From 13-2-20CM-68-14 sp051955535 (lineage in GTDB: Bacteria; Actinomycetota; Thermoleophilia; Gaiellales; Gaiellaceae), in assembly GCA_051955535.1 (NCBI GenBank), contig JBQCGP010000034.1, forward strand, positions 1 through 7,715: a stretch of 7,715 nt of DNA. The letters are read 5' to 3'. Positions within the stretch are counted from its first letter, which is position 1. Every line of letters starts with the position of its first letter. Below the pieces are notes generated by a model. That model did no database searches and had not been told where the DNA came from. It saw only the letters and a program-made list of their open reading frames with translations. The translations under genes were made by a program, and so were the position numbers. Positions 1 through 5,860 of the stretch are shown piece after piece.

Positions 1-235
1 CGCCGTTCCGGTCTGAGATGCGAAACCAAGTCTTCCCGTCGGCGCTCGGCTCCTGGGAGTGGACGAGCACGCCGGCGTCGAGTAGCGGTTTGAGCGTGGG
101 CGGTCGAGGGTCGAGCCCTTGGAGAATCCAGCGACCCGCGAACTCTTCCGACCGGTAGTCGAGGCAAGCACGGATCGCGCGGAGCCACGTGGGGTCCTCT
201 CTGGCGATTGCCATCACGGCCTCGTAGCCATTCAT
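1..235 (-). CDS. Partial hypothetical protein, winged-helix-like N-terminal part
   Basis: The first 78 codons of a minus-strand gene that runs off the left edge of the window. The frame opens at an ATG and stays open, beginning MNGYEAVMAIAREDPTWLRA. The N-terminal half (residues 1-40) looks helical. Residues 46-74 (PTLKPLLDAGVLV, then GKTWFRISD) have the shape of a recognition helix followed by a beta wing. I recall short actinobacterial proteins of unknown function built this way, with a wing ending in YYRMPD-type residues, but I cannot name a family. No strong Shine-Dalgarno precedes the ATG. An in-frame ATG seven codons inside is an alternative start. It diverges from the collagen-like gene at 402, so the spacer 236-401 probably carries both promoters. 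DNA binding is inferred from shape only. Confidence 0.6.
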   Translation of the reverse strand, partial: MNGYEAVMAIAREDPTWLRAIRACLDYRSEEFAGRWILQGLDPRPPTLKPLLDAGVLVHSQEPSADGKTWFRISDRNG

Positions 236-283
236 GGCAACGATCGTAGCCGCGGGTGCTCACGCTCGCCGCCGATCTGCAGC

Positions 284-313
284 TTGAACCGGTGCCGACA
301 CGAGGCGTAGGGT
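284..313 (+). promoter_or_regulatory. Candidate sigma70-type promoter for the collagen-like gene
   Basis: TTGAAC at 284-289 and TAGGGT at 308-313 are separated by 18 bases, about 90 bases upstream of the ATG at 402. This would give a leader of roughly 80 bases. The -35 is good and the -10 only fair. Promoter-like pairs arise by chance, so this is a candidate. Confidence 0.28.
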
Positions 314-401
314 CGGCGGCGGTCGAGGGGGTTCGGCCGTCGAGCCTCACCGGCCTAGGGCTAGGAAGAGGCCACCGGGTCTCAAAACCGAGGAGGTCAG
401 T

Positions 402-1634
402 ATGAAAGATTTGCTGCTGGCTCGTGCGTGGACGGCGATTGCCGCAGTCGCCGTCGCGGTCGCAGTCGCGGCCGGCGTTTCGTATGCCGCCACGAGCGGG
501 TTCACCGGACATGCGGCGTCTTCAAGCCGTCTGTATGCGTGTGTCCTGGGCGGCGTTGAGCGCAACGAGCTCAGCCTGTCGTCGGCCAGCGCCGCGTGCC
601 CCAACGGCGAGCAGAAGATCTCTTGGTCTATCAAAGGGCAGCGCGGGCCGCGGGGACGTCGAGGGCCGAGCGGCAAAATCGGAGCACCGGGCCAGAAGGG
701 AGATACCGGAGCACCGGGCCAGAAGGGAGATACCGGAGCACCGGGGCCGAAGGGCGATACCGGAGCACCGGGGCCGAAGGGCGATACGGGGGCACCGGGG
801 CAGAAGGGGGATACCGGAGCACCGGGCCAGAAGGGCGATACCGGAGCGCAAGGCAACCCGGGCACCCCGGGCACGAACGGCGTCGGCGTCGACGCGCTGT
901 TCGGAGACGGCTCCGACGGCGATGCGACGATCAACAGCGCAACCACGCTGACCGCCGACGCCTACTACCACAACCTCACAATCGCGGCAGCGCAAACCCT
1001 CAATCCCGGCGGGTTCAGGATCTTCGTCAGTGGCACGCTGACGCTCGATGACGGAGCCTCGATAGCGCGCAACGGGAATGACGCAAGCGGTTCTACTCCC
1101 GGCGCCGGGCTAACTGCCGGCACGCTGGGCGGCTCAGGTTCAGGTGTAGACGGCAGCACCGGCAATTGCGGCGCACCCGCGGTCGCGGAAACGCTCGGAG
1201 GGCGCGGTGCTCAGTCGTTCGGTGGTGGAGCCGTGACGCCACCGTCAGCCTCCGAGGGCGGAACGGGTGTGTTCAGGTCGGCCCTTGGAGCGATATCAGG
1301 TCGGACAGTTGCGGGCAATCTCGTCACCGGCGGCTCAGGCGGCAGCGTCGTAAGCGGCGTCTGTGTCGCCGGAGAGTCAGGAGGCGGCGGCGGCGGCGGC
1401 GTCGTGGTGGTGATTGCGCGCACCGTGTCGGTCCCGAACGGAAGCGCGACGATCGCTGCCAATGGCGGGGCCGGCGTGTTCAACGGGGCGCGGATCTCAG
1501 GGGGTGGTGGCGGAGGTGTGGTCGTCGTCGTCAGCACGGTGACGCAGCCCGCTGGCCTGACGCTGGCTGCCGCAGGCGGGTCAAGCGACGGCTTCCCAGC
1601 GGGTGGGGCGGGTAACACGTTCTGGCTGAACTGA
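402..1634 (+). CDS. Exported collagen-like (Gly-X-Y) repeat protein with Gly/Val-rich C-terminal domain
   Basis: A 410-residue exported protein, probably structural or cell-surface. AGGAGG at 391-396 lies 5 bases before the ATG and fixes the start. Residues 1-29 form a signal peptide: K2 and R8, an Ala/Val hydrophobic core, likely cleavage after VSYA. Residues 43-78 hold two cysteines (C47, C66) in a Y-A-C-V ... C-P-N-G-E ... S-W pattern that I recall directly before collagen regions in other actinobacterial proteins. An unbroken Gly-X-Y run follows from about G79 to G160, with six copies of GAP-G(Q/P)K-GDT at 94-147. Residues 164-410 lack Gly-X-Y and begin FGDGSDGDATINSATTLTAD. They contain beta-prone segments (NLTIAA, FRIFVSGTLTLDDGASI) and two blocks of 7 and 6 glycines followed by 4-5 valines (327-337, 367-377), suggesting a beta-helix-like fold. 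Collagen assignment is firm; the role is unknown. Confidence 0.88.
   Translation: MKDLLLARAWTAIAAVAVAVAVAAGVSYAATSGFTGHAASSSRLYACVLGGVERNELSLSSASAACPNGEQKISWSIKGQRGPRGRRGPSGKIGAPGQKGDTGAPGQKGDTGAPGPKGDTGAPGPKGDTGAPGQKGDTGAPGQKGDTGAQGNPGTPGTNGVGVDALFGDGSDGDATINSATTLTADAYYHNLTIAAAQTLNPGGFRIFVSGTLTLDDGASIARNGNDASGSTPGAGLTAGTLGGSGSGVDGSTGNCGAPAVAETLGGRGAQSFGGGAVTPPSASEGGTGVFRSALGAISGRTVAGNLVTGGSGGSVVSGVCVAGESGGGGGGGVVVVIARTVSVPNGSATIAANGGAGVFNGARISGGGGGGVVVVVSTVTQPAGLTLAAAGGSSDGFPAGGAGNTFWLN
681..842 (+). repeat. Six in-frame 27-bp tandem repeats encoding collagen nonapeptides
   Basis: Six adjacent 27-base units, each encoding GAPGQKGDT or GAPGPKGDT, start at 681, 708, 735, 762, 789 and 816. Units 1 and 2 are identical at every base. 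Units 3 and 4 share the Pro variant (GGGCCG in place of GGCCAG) and differ only in the last base. The unit length is a multiple of three, so gain or loss of copies would change the length of the triple-helical region without breaking the frame. Confidence 0.95.
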
Positions 1635-1671
1635 TCCAGCGAAGCGGCTGAACGGAGACGGTAGGAGAGTA

Positions 1672-1722
1672 GGGCCGGCCGGCGAGACGGGAGCGCTGCA
1701 GCATTTCCCATCCGGCCGGCCC
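1672..1722 (+). terminator. GC-rich inverted repeat after the collagen-like gene
   Basis: An 11-bp perfect stem, GGGCCGGCCGG (1672-1682) with CCGGCCGGCCC (1712-1722), begins 37 bases after the stop at 1634. The 29-base loop contains a smaller GGGA/TCCC pairing around GCTGCAGC. No T-run follows, so it would be an atypical terminator. It lies between convergent features (the collagen gene and pseudogene copy A) and could serve either strand. Confidence 0.45.
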
Positions 1723-1731
1723 CGATTGAAC

Positions 1732-1956
1732 CTACGCCAGAGGACGAGCGCCCGCTAGACGCTCATCCGGGCGGGTCCTCGACGACCAGGACCGGAGGTG
1801 ATCGGCGTCGTTGTCTCGGACATCGACTACTCGCAACGTTTTGCCGGCACCAAGCGGGATCGGGTCGCCCGAGCTCCAGTTTGGGACCGCGCTCGTCAGC
1901 GTCGGCGGCTCTGCCGGCGCGCCGTCCGTCGTCTCGAGCCTGAACAGAAAAGCCAT
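1732..1956 (-). pseudogene. Copy A of a small conserved hypothetical gene, C-terminally frameshifted
   Basis: An open frame of 74 codons starts MAFLFRLETTDGAPAEPPTL behind a good Shine-Dalgarno (GGAGAGGAGA, 4 bases before ATG). The protein matches a short actinobacterial hypothetical I recall: FRLET, PPTLTSAVPNW, IPLGAGKTLRVVDVRDNDAD, then an expected PPVLVVED tail. After D52 the real frame loses that tail. One base missing near 1795-1800 shifts it to HLRSWSSR and on to a stop at 1732. Restoring the base gives PPVLVVEDPPG and a stop at 1763-1765, a 64-residue protein. The DNA in this stretch (CTGGTCGTCGAGGAC) is identical in copy C, where it reads in the proper frame, so the shift is in copy A. 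Function is unknown. A 74-residue product could still be made. Confidence 0.62.
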
Positions 1957-2021
1957 CCGGTCTCCTCTCCGGGGCCGGACGGCGCGGCCCGGAGTCTAGC
2001 TTGCCGCCGCCGCCGCCTGAG

Positions 2022-2055
2022 GAGCGGCGGCGAGCCGTGAAGCCCGCCGCCGCTC
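2022..2055 (-). terminator. Hairpin downstream of the secreted-protein gene
   Basis: GAGCGGCGGCG (2022-2032) pairs perfectly with CGCCGCCGCTC (2045-2055), an 11-bp stem with a 12-base loop, 32 bases past the stop of the minus-strand gene at 2088-2759. There is no T-run on the minus side. The left arm can instead pair with CGCCGCCGC at 2008-2016 (9 bp, 7-base loop), so two structures compete. Terminator function is inferred from position. Confidence 0.42.
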
Positions 2056-2087
2056 ATAGTCATTTTCTAGTCAGGGTGTCTGTCCGC

Positions 2088-2759
2088 TTACGCGCAGTCC
2101 CAGACGATGTTGGTGAACCCAAGGCCGCTGCCGTCGGTGATGGAGGTGTCGATGGTGAAGTACTGGATGTTGTTCGACGTTGAGGTGACCGACAGCGTGG
2201 CGACTTGGTTGGTCGACTCGGAGTCGGTGCCGACGAGCGCGTCGGAGGCGTCGTAGGCGTTCAAGGTCAACGTGAACGTTGCGAAGTCGTCCGTCTCGGC
2301 GTCGAGCTGCACGCTGCTGACGGGGTTTGTGAACGAGACGCGGAACGGAGTGGCGTCACTGCCTGTGTACAGCACATGGGCGCCGTCGGGGAAAAAACCC
2401 GCCCAGTCAGTCCCCTGGATCGCGATCCCCGGCGGGGCGAACCTATTTCCGCCATACGAAGGGATCGTGCCGCCCGCGAACGTCGCCGGCGTCGAGCCGT
2501 GGGCGTCCTCCGAGAAGTTCTCGCTCCCTGCGGTGCAGGGCGGCTTCTGCACGATCGTCCCACCTTGCGCGCCGAAGCTCACACACTGTTCCTCGCTTGT
2601 GAACTGCGTCCCGTCCGAGCCCTGGAGATTCATCCAGCCGCCCTTCTGACACAGCTTGGCGTTGGCGCTGTTGCCTCCACCTGCGTTCGCGGTCGCGACA
2701 CCAACCGAGAGCGCCAGCGTCAATGTTGCGACGGCAACTAGCCAGATGCACTTGCGCAT
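2088..2759 (-). CDS. Secreted protein of unknown function with KLCQKGGW motif and C-terminal beta domain
   Basis: A 223-residue exported protein. The frame is open 42 codons further upstream, but AGGAGG five bases before the ATG at 2759, with a signal peptide directly after it, fixes the start. The signal peptide is MRKCIWLVAVATLTLALSVG followed by VATANA, with cleavage after residue 26. Residues 33-70 contain NAKLCQKGGWMNLQGSDGTQ, then EQCVSFGAQGGTI, a cysteine-containing motif I recall in other actinobacterial secreted proteins. Residues 75-135 are Gly/Pro-rich linker. Residues 138-223 (FRVSFTNPVSSVQLDAETDD, then FTLTLNAYDASDALVGTDSE) look like a beta-sandwich of carbohydrate-binding or surface-adhesion type, ending IVWDCA. 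Cysteines at 37, 59, 75 and 222 could form disulfides. There is no catalytic motif and no membrane anchor. It sits alone between broken copies A and B of another gene. Export is well supported; function is unknown. Confidence 0.82.
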   Translation of the reverse strand: MRKCIWLVAVATLTLALSVGVATANAGGGNSANAKLCQKGGWMNLQGSDGTQFTSEEQCVSFGAQGGTIVQKPPCTAGSENFSEDAHGSTPATFAGGTIPSYGGNRFAPPGIAIQGTDWAGFFPDGAHVLYTGSDATPFRVSFTNPVSSVQLDAETDDFATFTLTLNAYDASDALVGTDSESTNQVATLSVTSTSNNIQYFTIDTSITDGSGLGFTNIVWDCA

Positions 2760-2764
2760 GTCCC

Positions 2765-2770
2765 CCTCCT
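2765..2770 (-). promoter_or_regulatory. Shine-Dalgarno site deciding the 2759 start
   Basis: On the minus strand AGGAGG is followed by GGGAC and then ATG. This strong site lies directly before the signal peptide and rules out the longer 265-codon reading, whose extra N-terminus is not signal-like. Confidence 0.75.
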
Positions 2771-2907
2771 GGTCGTCTGACACGTACGAGCTGTCGCACC
2801 GAGGGAGGTCGCTGGCCGCAAGCCACATCGACAAGGCAGTTGGCAGCTCGCGAAGGATCATCCTCCCGCCGCCTGTCGAGGTCAAGGCCGAGCCGCGAGC
2901 CGCCGAC

Positions 2908-3031
2908 TCAGCCGCGAGCGGCCAGCCGCGGAATCGTTTCGACCGGCGCGCTAGTTCGGCACGGCACTGGTCAGGGTCGGCGGATCGGCAGGAACGCCGT
3001 CCCTCGTCTCGAGCCTGAATAGAAACGCCAT
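2908..3031 (-). pseudogene. Copy B of the small hypothetical gene, nonsense and frameshift
   Basis: The frame opens at ATG 3031 as MAFLFRLETRDGVPADPPTL and continues TSAVPN, nearly identical to copy A. It then stops at TAG (2951-2953) exactly where copy A has the Trp codon TGG, a one-base change. Beyond the stop, another frame still reads A-P-V-E-T-I-P, resembling the family's GD-x-IPL segment, before running into TGA at 2908-2910. So there is also at least one indel and the C-terminal half is lost. The 25-base leader with its Shine-Dalgarno (GGAGGGGAGA) is shared with copy A: three substitutions and one indel. If translated it yields a 26-residue stub. Confidence 0.7.
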
Positions 3032-3138
3032 CTGGTTCTCCCCTCCGAGGCCGGACGGCGGATCTAACTCTACGCGCGTGGCCTAGATGCCCGTCTCAGC
3101 GCCTGTACGGAACCACGGCCATCCACGAAACTTGGCCC

Positions 3139-4516
3139 GTGGACATCCCCGAGACGCGTTACGCGATGAGCGGCGATGTAGCTATTGCCTATCAGGTCGT
3201 GGGCGAAGGGCCGTTCGACCTCGTCTGGATACCGGGAGCGGTCTCGAACGTCGAGCTCGGCTGGGAGCAGCCTCCGCAGGCGCGGTTCCGTCGGGCGCTC
3301 GCCTCGTTTGCACGGCTGATCCTCTTCGACAAGCGCGGCACGGGCCTCTCGGACCGCGTTGCCGGCGTCTCCGATCTCGAGACGCGGATGGACGACATCC
3401 GCGCAGTCATGAAGGAGGCCGGCTCGCCGCGCGCCGCGATTGCGGGCGACTCGGAAGGGGGTCCGATGGCGATCCTCTTCGGGGCGACCTTTCCGGAGCG
3501 GACGCACGCGCTCGTGCTCTACGGGACGCTGCCACGGTTCGTTCGCGGCCCGGGTTTTCCGTGGCAGCCATCGAAGCAGGAGTACCTCGCGGAGGCGGCG
3601 GAGCTCGCCGGGATGTGGGGCAGCGAGGAGTACGCGCGCGCGATTCTGGAGTTCGACGGCGAAGAGCCGACGCCGGTACGGGTTGCGGCGATGGCACGTT
3701 ATTGGCGTCAGAGCGCGAGCCCCGGGCGCGGTCTTGCAGCTGAAGCGTATGAACGCTGAAATCGATGTCACAGCCGCTCTTCAGACGCTGCAGGTTCAGA
3801 CGGCGGTCGTGCACCGACAGGCGGATTACATCCCGATCGAAGGGGCGCGCTGGACGGCCTCCCAGATTCCCGGCGCGAAGATGATCGAGCTGCCCGGGGG
3901 GCCGCATGTTCCATACTTAGGCGACTGGGAATCCGTCGTCGCCGCAATCCGCGACTTCCTCGAGCCGATCTGCATGAGCGATCGTCCGGTCGAGCACGAT
4001 CGAATGCTCGCAACGGTCTTGTTCACGGATATCGTCGGCTCGACGGCGAAGGCGGCGGAGCTCGGTGATCGCGGCTGGCGTGAGCTGCTTGCGCAACATC
4101 ACGCGTCGATTCGCCGCGAGCTCGCGCAGTATCGCGGCGTCGAGCTCGACACCGCGGGCGACGGCTTCTTCGCACGATTCGACGGGCCCGCGCGCGCGAT
4201 TCGCTGCGCGTGTGCGATCACTGAGGCGTTGCGCGCGCTTGGAATCGAGGTGCGCGCCGGCCTGCACACGGGCGAATGCGAGCTCGTGGACAACAAGGTG
4301 GTGGGCATCGCTGTGCACATCGGCGCGCGCGTCGCTTCCCTTGCCGGACCTGGCGAGGTACTCGTTTCGAGCACCGTCAAGGATCTCGTTGCCGGCTCGG
4401 GAATCGAGTTCGAGGATCGAGGCGAGCACCAGCTCAAGGGCATTTCGGAGGCGTGGCACCTCTTCCGCGTTGGTGGGTCACCAGAGATCGCACTCGATCT
4501 GCCGCGACCTGGCTAG
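3139..4516 (+). pseudogene. Alpha/beta hydrolase fused to class III adenylate/guanylate cyclase, interrupted by one extra base
   Basis: Two overlapping frames together encode a familiar fusion. Frame one (GTG 3139 to TGA 3759) is an alpha/beta-hydrolase: YQVVGEGPFDLVWIPG, DKRGTGLSD, and nucleophile elbow G103-D-S105-E-G-G. Frame two carries the hydrolase end (MNAEIDV, HRQADYIPI, catalytic-type His in GGPHVPYLGDW) and then a cyclase domain. Its motifs are FTDIVGST (metal Asp), TAGDGFF (second metal Asp), GLHTGE, and VHIGARVA with the catalytic-type Arg. One extra G in the GGG at 3724-3726 explains the break: removing it gives SPGAVLQLKRMNAEIDV and a 458-residue protein, normal for the family as I recall it. 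In restored numbering the metal residues are D297 and D341, with H393 and R397. The enzyme would make cyclic nucleotide from NTP. The start follows the family-like DIPETRYA; no strong Shine-Dalgarno is visible. A sequencing error cannot be excluded. ATG 3749 could restart the second half. Confidence 0.85.
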
Positions 4517-4785
4517 ATCCTGATCGAGCGTGGCTCCGAACGAGATCGAGCTCCACTCGGTGCTGGACTTCGCCTGCTTAGCCTGAGAGCCGGTAGCCCG
4601 TTGCGTAGCTGATGAGGTCTAGCCGAACAAGAGAATGAGCGTGCCCGGACCGAACCAGGGCGCACGAGTCGGTCGTCTCGGCTTGTGTAGACAGAGCTTC
4701 AAACGGGAAAATCCCCCTGAGCGAGCCGACAGGTACTGGGCGATGCGCACCAGACGCGGCGTACATCGCTTGGTAATTTTCCTGG

Positions 4786-4803
4786 GCGAGCCCGTCGGCT
4801 CGC
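4786..4803 (+). other. Perfect 7-bp hairpin with tetraloop
   Basis: GCGAGCC (4786-4792) pairs with GGCTCGC (4797-4803) around a CGTC loop, followed by TTTCAA. It resembles a weak intrinsic terminator, but no gene is recognised just upstream. Its right arm, GTCGGCTCGC, is the reverse complement of GCGAGCCGAC in the nearby direct repeat at 4719-4732. Confidence 0.35.
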
Positions 4804-4901
4804 TTTCAAGGGCTTGGGCAAACGCTAACGCGATTTAGCTGTGTGTTCTGCGAGCGTTTCGTGTGCGTTCGCCCACACTGCTGAGCCTCTCTGGAGCACC
4901 G

Positions 4902-4923
4902 CCGGGAACGGCTGTGTTCCCGG
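4902..4923. other. Perfect 8-bp hairpin
   Basis: CCGGGAAC (4902-4909) and GTTCCCGG (4916-4923) form a perfect stem with a 6-base loop. No T-run follows and no neighbouring gene accounts for it. Confidence 0.35.
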
Positions 4924-5204
4924 GGATCGCACCGCCACCGCTGACCCGCCCGACGATGGGCCGGCCGCGAGCGCGGACCTTGCGAGGGGCCCCGCGTAGG
5001 GGTTCGCGACGACTTCCTCGACCTCTTCGCAGCCGCTGCCTCGTCGACTGCCGAACGAATAGGGATCGGCCGAAACCATGGGAGCAGATGACGGTCCTGG
5101 GCCGCTTGCCGCACATCGGAAATGACGCGCCTACTTGCTGATCTTGGTCAGTTTCTACAGATTTTGCTATCCGGACAACACCTTATCCTTGCAATCCGTC
5201 CAGC

Positions 5205-5375
5205 GATGTTCAGACAGAGCCCGCCTTCCTGACCTCGCGCGAGGTCCCGGGCCTGCTCCGCTGCCGGCGACAGGCGGTCTATGACCGGATCTCGAAAGGC
5301 TCGATTCCGGCCGTGAGGCTGGGCATGAAGCTCGAGCAGTGGGCTCTCGGCTGGCGCCTCGAGGACGAAGCATGA
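5205..5375 (+). pseudogene. Relic of an excisionase/MerR-like helix-turn-helix protein
   Basis: An open frame reads EPAFLTSREVPGLLRCRRQA and continues VYDRISKGSIPAVRLG before stopping at TGA 5373-5375. This is the HTH_17/excisionase pattern: LTSREVA-type helix, LLR-C-RQAVYD recognition helix, then a G-x-IPAVRLG wing. Such proteins regulate or assist integrases of mobile elements. The frame is open from 5142, but I find no ATG, GTG or TTG ahead of the motif. After VRLG the expected wing strand and ERWL-type helix are garbled (MKLEQWALGWRLEDEA). I therefore call it a relic with a lost start and a damaged end. An ATG at 5372 overlaps the stop by four bases and opens a 51-residue Cys-containing frame of no known family, perhaps the remains of a downstream partner. 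Confidence 0.5.
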
Positions 5376-5460
5376 GATGCGGCCGCTACTGCCGGTGCGG
5401 CGCTCAAACCGCGCCCGCCCTGGCCGCATCGAGCAGATACCCGTCGGTCCGCTCAGTTAA

Positions 5461-5679
5461 CGAGAAGATCGAAGCTATTGCGAAAGTTTCCGCAACTTGC
5501 GGGCGAAGGCCTTGGAGAGGCGGCTGAACGGCGTTAGGGTCTCGGCTCCCTCTCCCAGGGACCTCGAGCGAGCCGACAGACGTATCACCCAGGCGGCGGG
5601 CGCGCGCATCAGCCGAGGCTCATCCTGCCGGCTCGTTCGAGGTGTAATCGAGACCGCTCGAGCGCCGACCCGCCCTTAA
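5461..5679 (+). other. Possible remnant coding frame, charged and helical
   Basis: An open frame reads FRNLRAKALERRLNGVRVSA followed by PSPRDLERADRRITQ, whose helical, Arg/Glu-rich composition looks more protein-like than nearby shadow frames. The only start is a TTG at 5497 with no Shine-Dalgarno. The last third degenerates into Arg/Ser/Pro-rich residues. It follows the helix-turn-helix relic on the same strand and may belong to the same lost element. I do not recognise a family. Confidence 0.2.
5478..5495. promoter_or_regulatory. LacI-family-type palindromic operator, orphan
   Basis: TTGCGAAAGTTTCCGCAA is an inverted repeat, one base short of perfect symmetry, with a CGAAAGTTTC core. It resembles operators of LacI-family sugar regulators in actinobacteria (CGAAA-N-TTTCG boxes of the XlnR/BxlR type). 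It overlaps a second near-palindrome, CCGCAACTTGCGG (5490-5502). No LacI gene or sugar operon lies in the window, so function is doubtful. Confidence 0.3.
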
Positions 5680-5699
5680 GTGGGGCCGGAGGGACGCCA

Positions 5700-5756
5700 C
5701 ACCCCTAAAGGGAGATGCGGGGTGGGCTCCATGTGGAGAGAGAGCCGCATGGAGCC
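5700..5756 (+). other. Two abutting hairpins, possible structured RNA or terminator
   Basis: CACCCC (5700-5705) pairs with GGGGTG (5719-5724). Directly abutting, GGCTCCATGTGG (5725-5736) pairs with CCGCATGGAGCC (5745-5756), a 12-bp stem with one G-U pair and an AGAGAGAG loop. A competing CCCT/AGGG stem (5703-5706 with 5709-5712) sits inside the first helix. No T-run follows. The surrounding 5680-5860 has no coding frame I would defend, so the element stands alone. A terminator, the end of a lost mobile element and a small structured RNA are all possible. Confidence 0.4.
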
Positions 5757-5860
5757 ACTCCGACCCCATCAAGATCGTCTCAGCATCTCGGACTCATGCC
5801 CATGATCTAAGCCGGTCATTTTTGAAGACCACACTGGCCTAGCTCGACGCACCTAGTCGC

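Larger units (their letters stand above)
4517..5141. other. Gene-poor stretch, no convincing coding sequence
   Basis: About 625 bases after the cyclase stop in which I find no frame with recognisable protein features. Open frames exist on both strands, as expected in GC-rich DNA, but they lack Shine-Dalgarno sites and family motifs. The visible structure is two short perfect hairpins (4786-4803 and 4902-4923) and one arm of a 14-base direct repeat (4719-4732). Confidence 0.5.
4719..5579. repeat. 14-base direct repeat pair flanking the helix-turn-helix relic
   Basis: GAGCGAGCCGACAG occurs at 4719-4732 and 5566-5579 in the same orientation, 847 bases apart. The similarity does not extend beyond 14 bases. 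The interval contains the excisionase-like relic, so the pair could be eroded attachment-site or target duplications. An exact 14-mer can also arise by chance in 7.7 kb of GC-rich DNA. Confidence 0.3.

Noticed and set aside
350..380. Weak hairpin (ACCGGCCT with AGGCCACCGG) before the collagen gene's ribosome site
   Set aside because: The stem needs a three-base bulge; too imperfect to call a riboswitch or attenuator.
347..946. Minus-strand frame rich in PGAPVSPF repeats
   Set aside because: It is the antisense reading of the collagen repeats; its periodicity comes from the 27-bp units on the plus strand.
1211..1711. Minus-strand frame with polyproline and polythreonine
   Set aside because: Complement of the Gly/Val codons of the collagen-like gene. 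It has no signal peptide or family match.
2205..2741. Plus-strand 178-codon frame
   Set aside because: Antisense to the secreted-protein gene, with composition typical of a GC-rich shadow frame.
2088..2885. Longer start for the secreted protein at 2885
   Set aside because: The extra 42 residues hide the signal peptide, and a strong Shine-Dalgarno precedes the 2759 ATG.
3721..3730. Programmed +1 frameshift in the cyclase
   Set aside because: No known slippery pattern with an in-frame stop at the shift site. A single inserted G next to CCCGGG is simpler.
3070..3771. Minus-strand 233-codon frame over the hydrolase part
   Set aside because: Arg-rich shadow opposite a frame with hydrolase motifs.
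4861..4880. GTGTGCG-TTCG-CCCACAC hairpin
   Set aside because: Contains a mismatch and is short; expected often in GC-rich DNA.
4825..5079. Minus-strand 84-codon frame (starts MVSADPYSFG)
   Set aside because: Composition is passable, but there is no Shine-Dalgarno, no recognised motif, and hairpin 4902-4923 lies inside it. Kept as non-coding until a homologue is shown.
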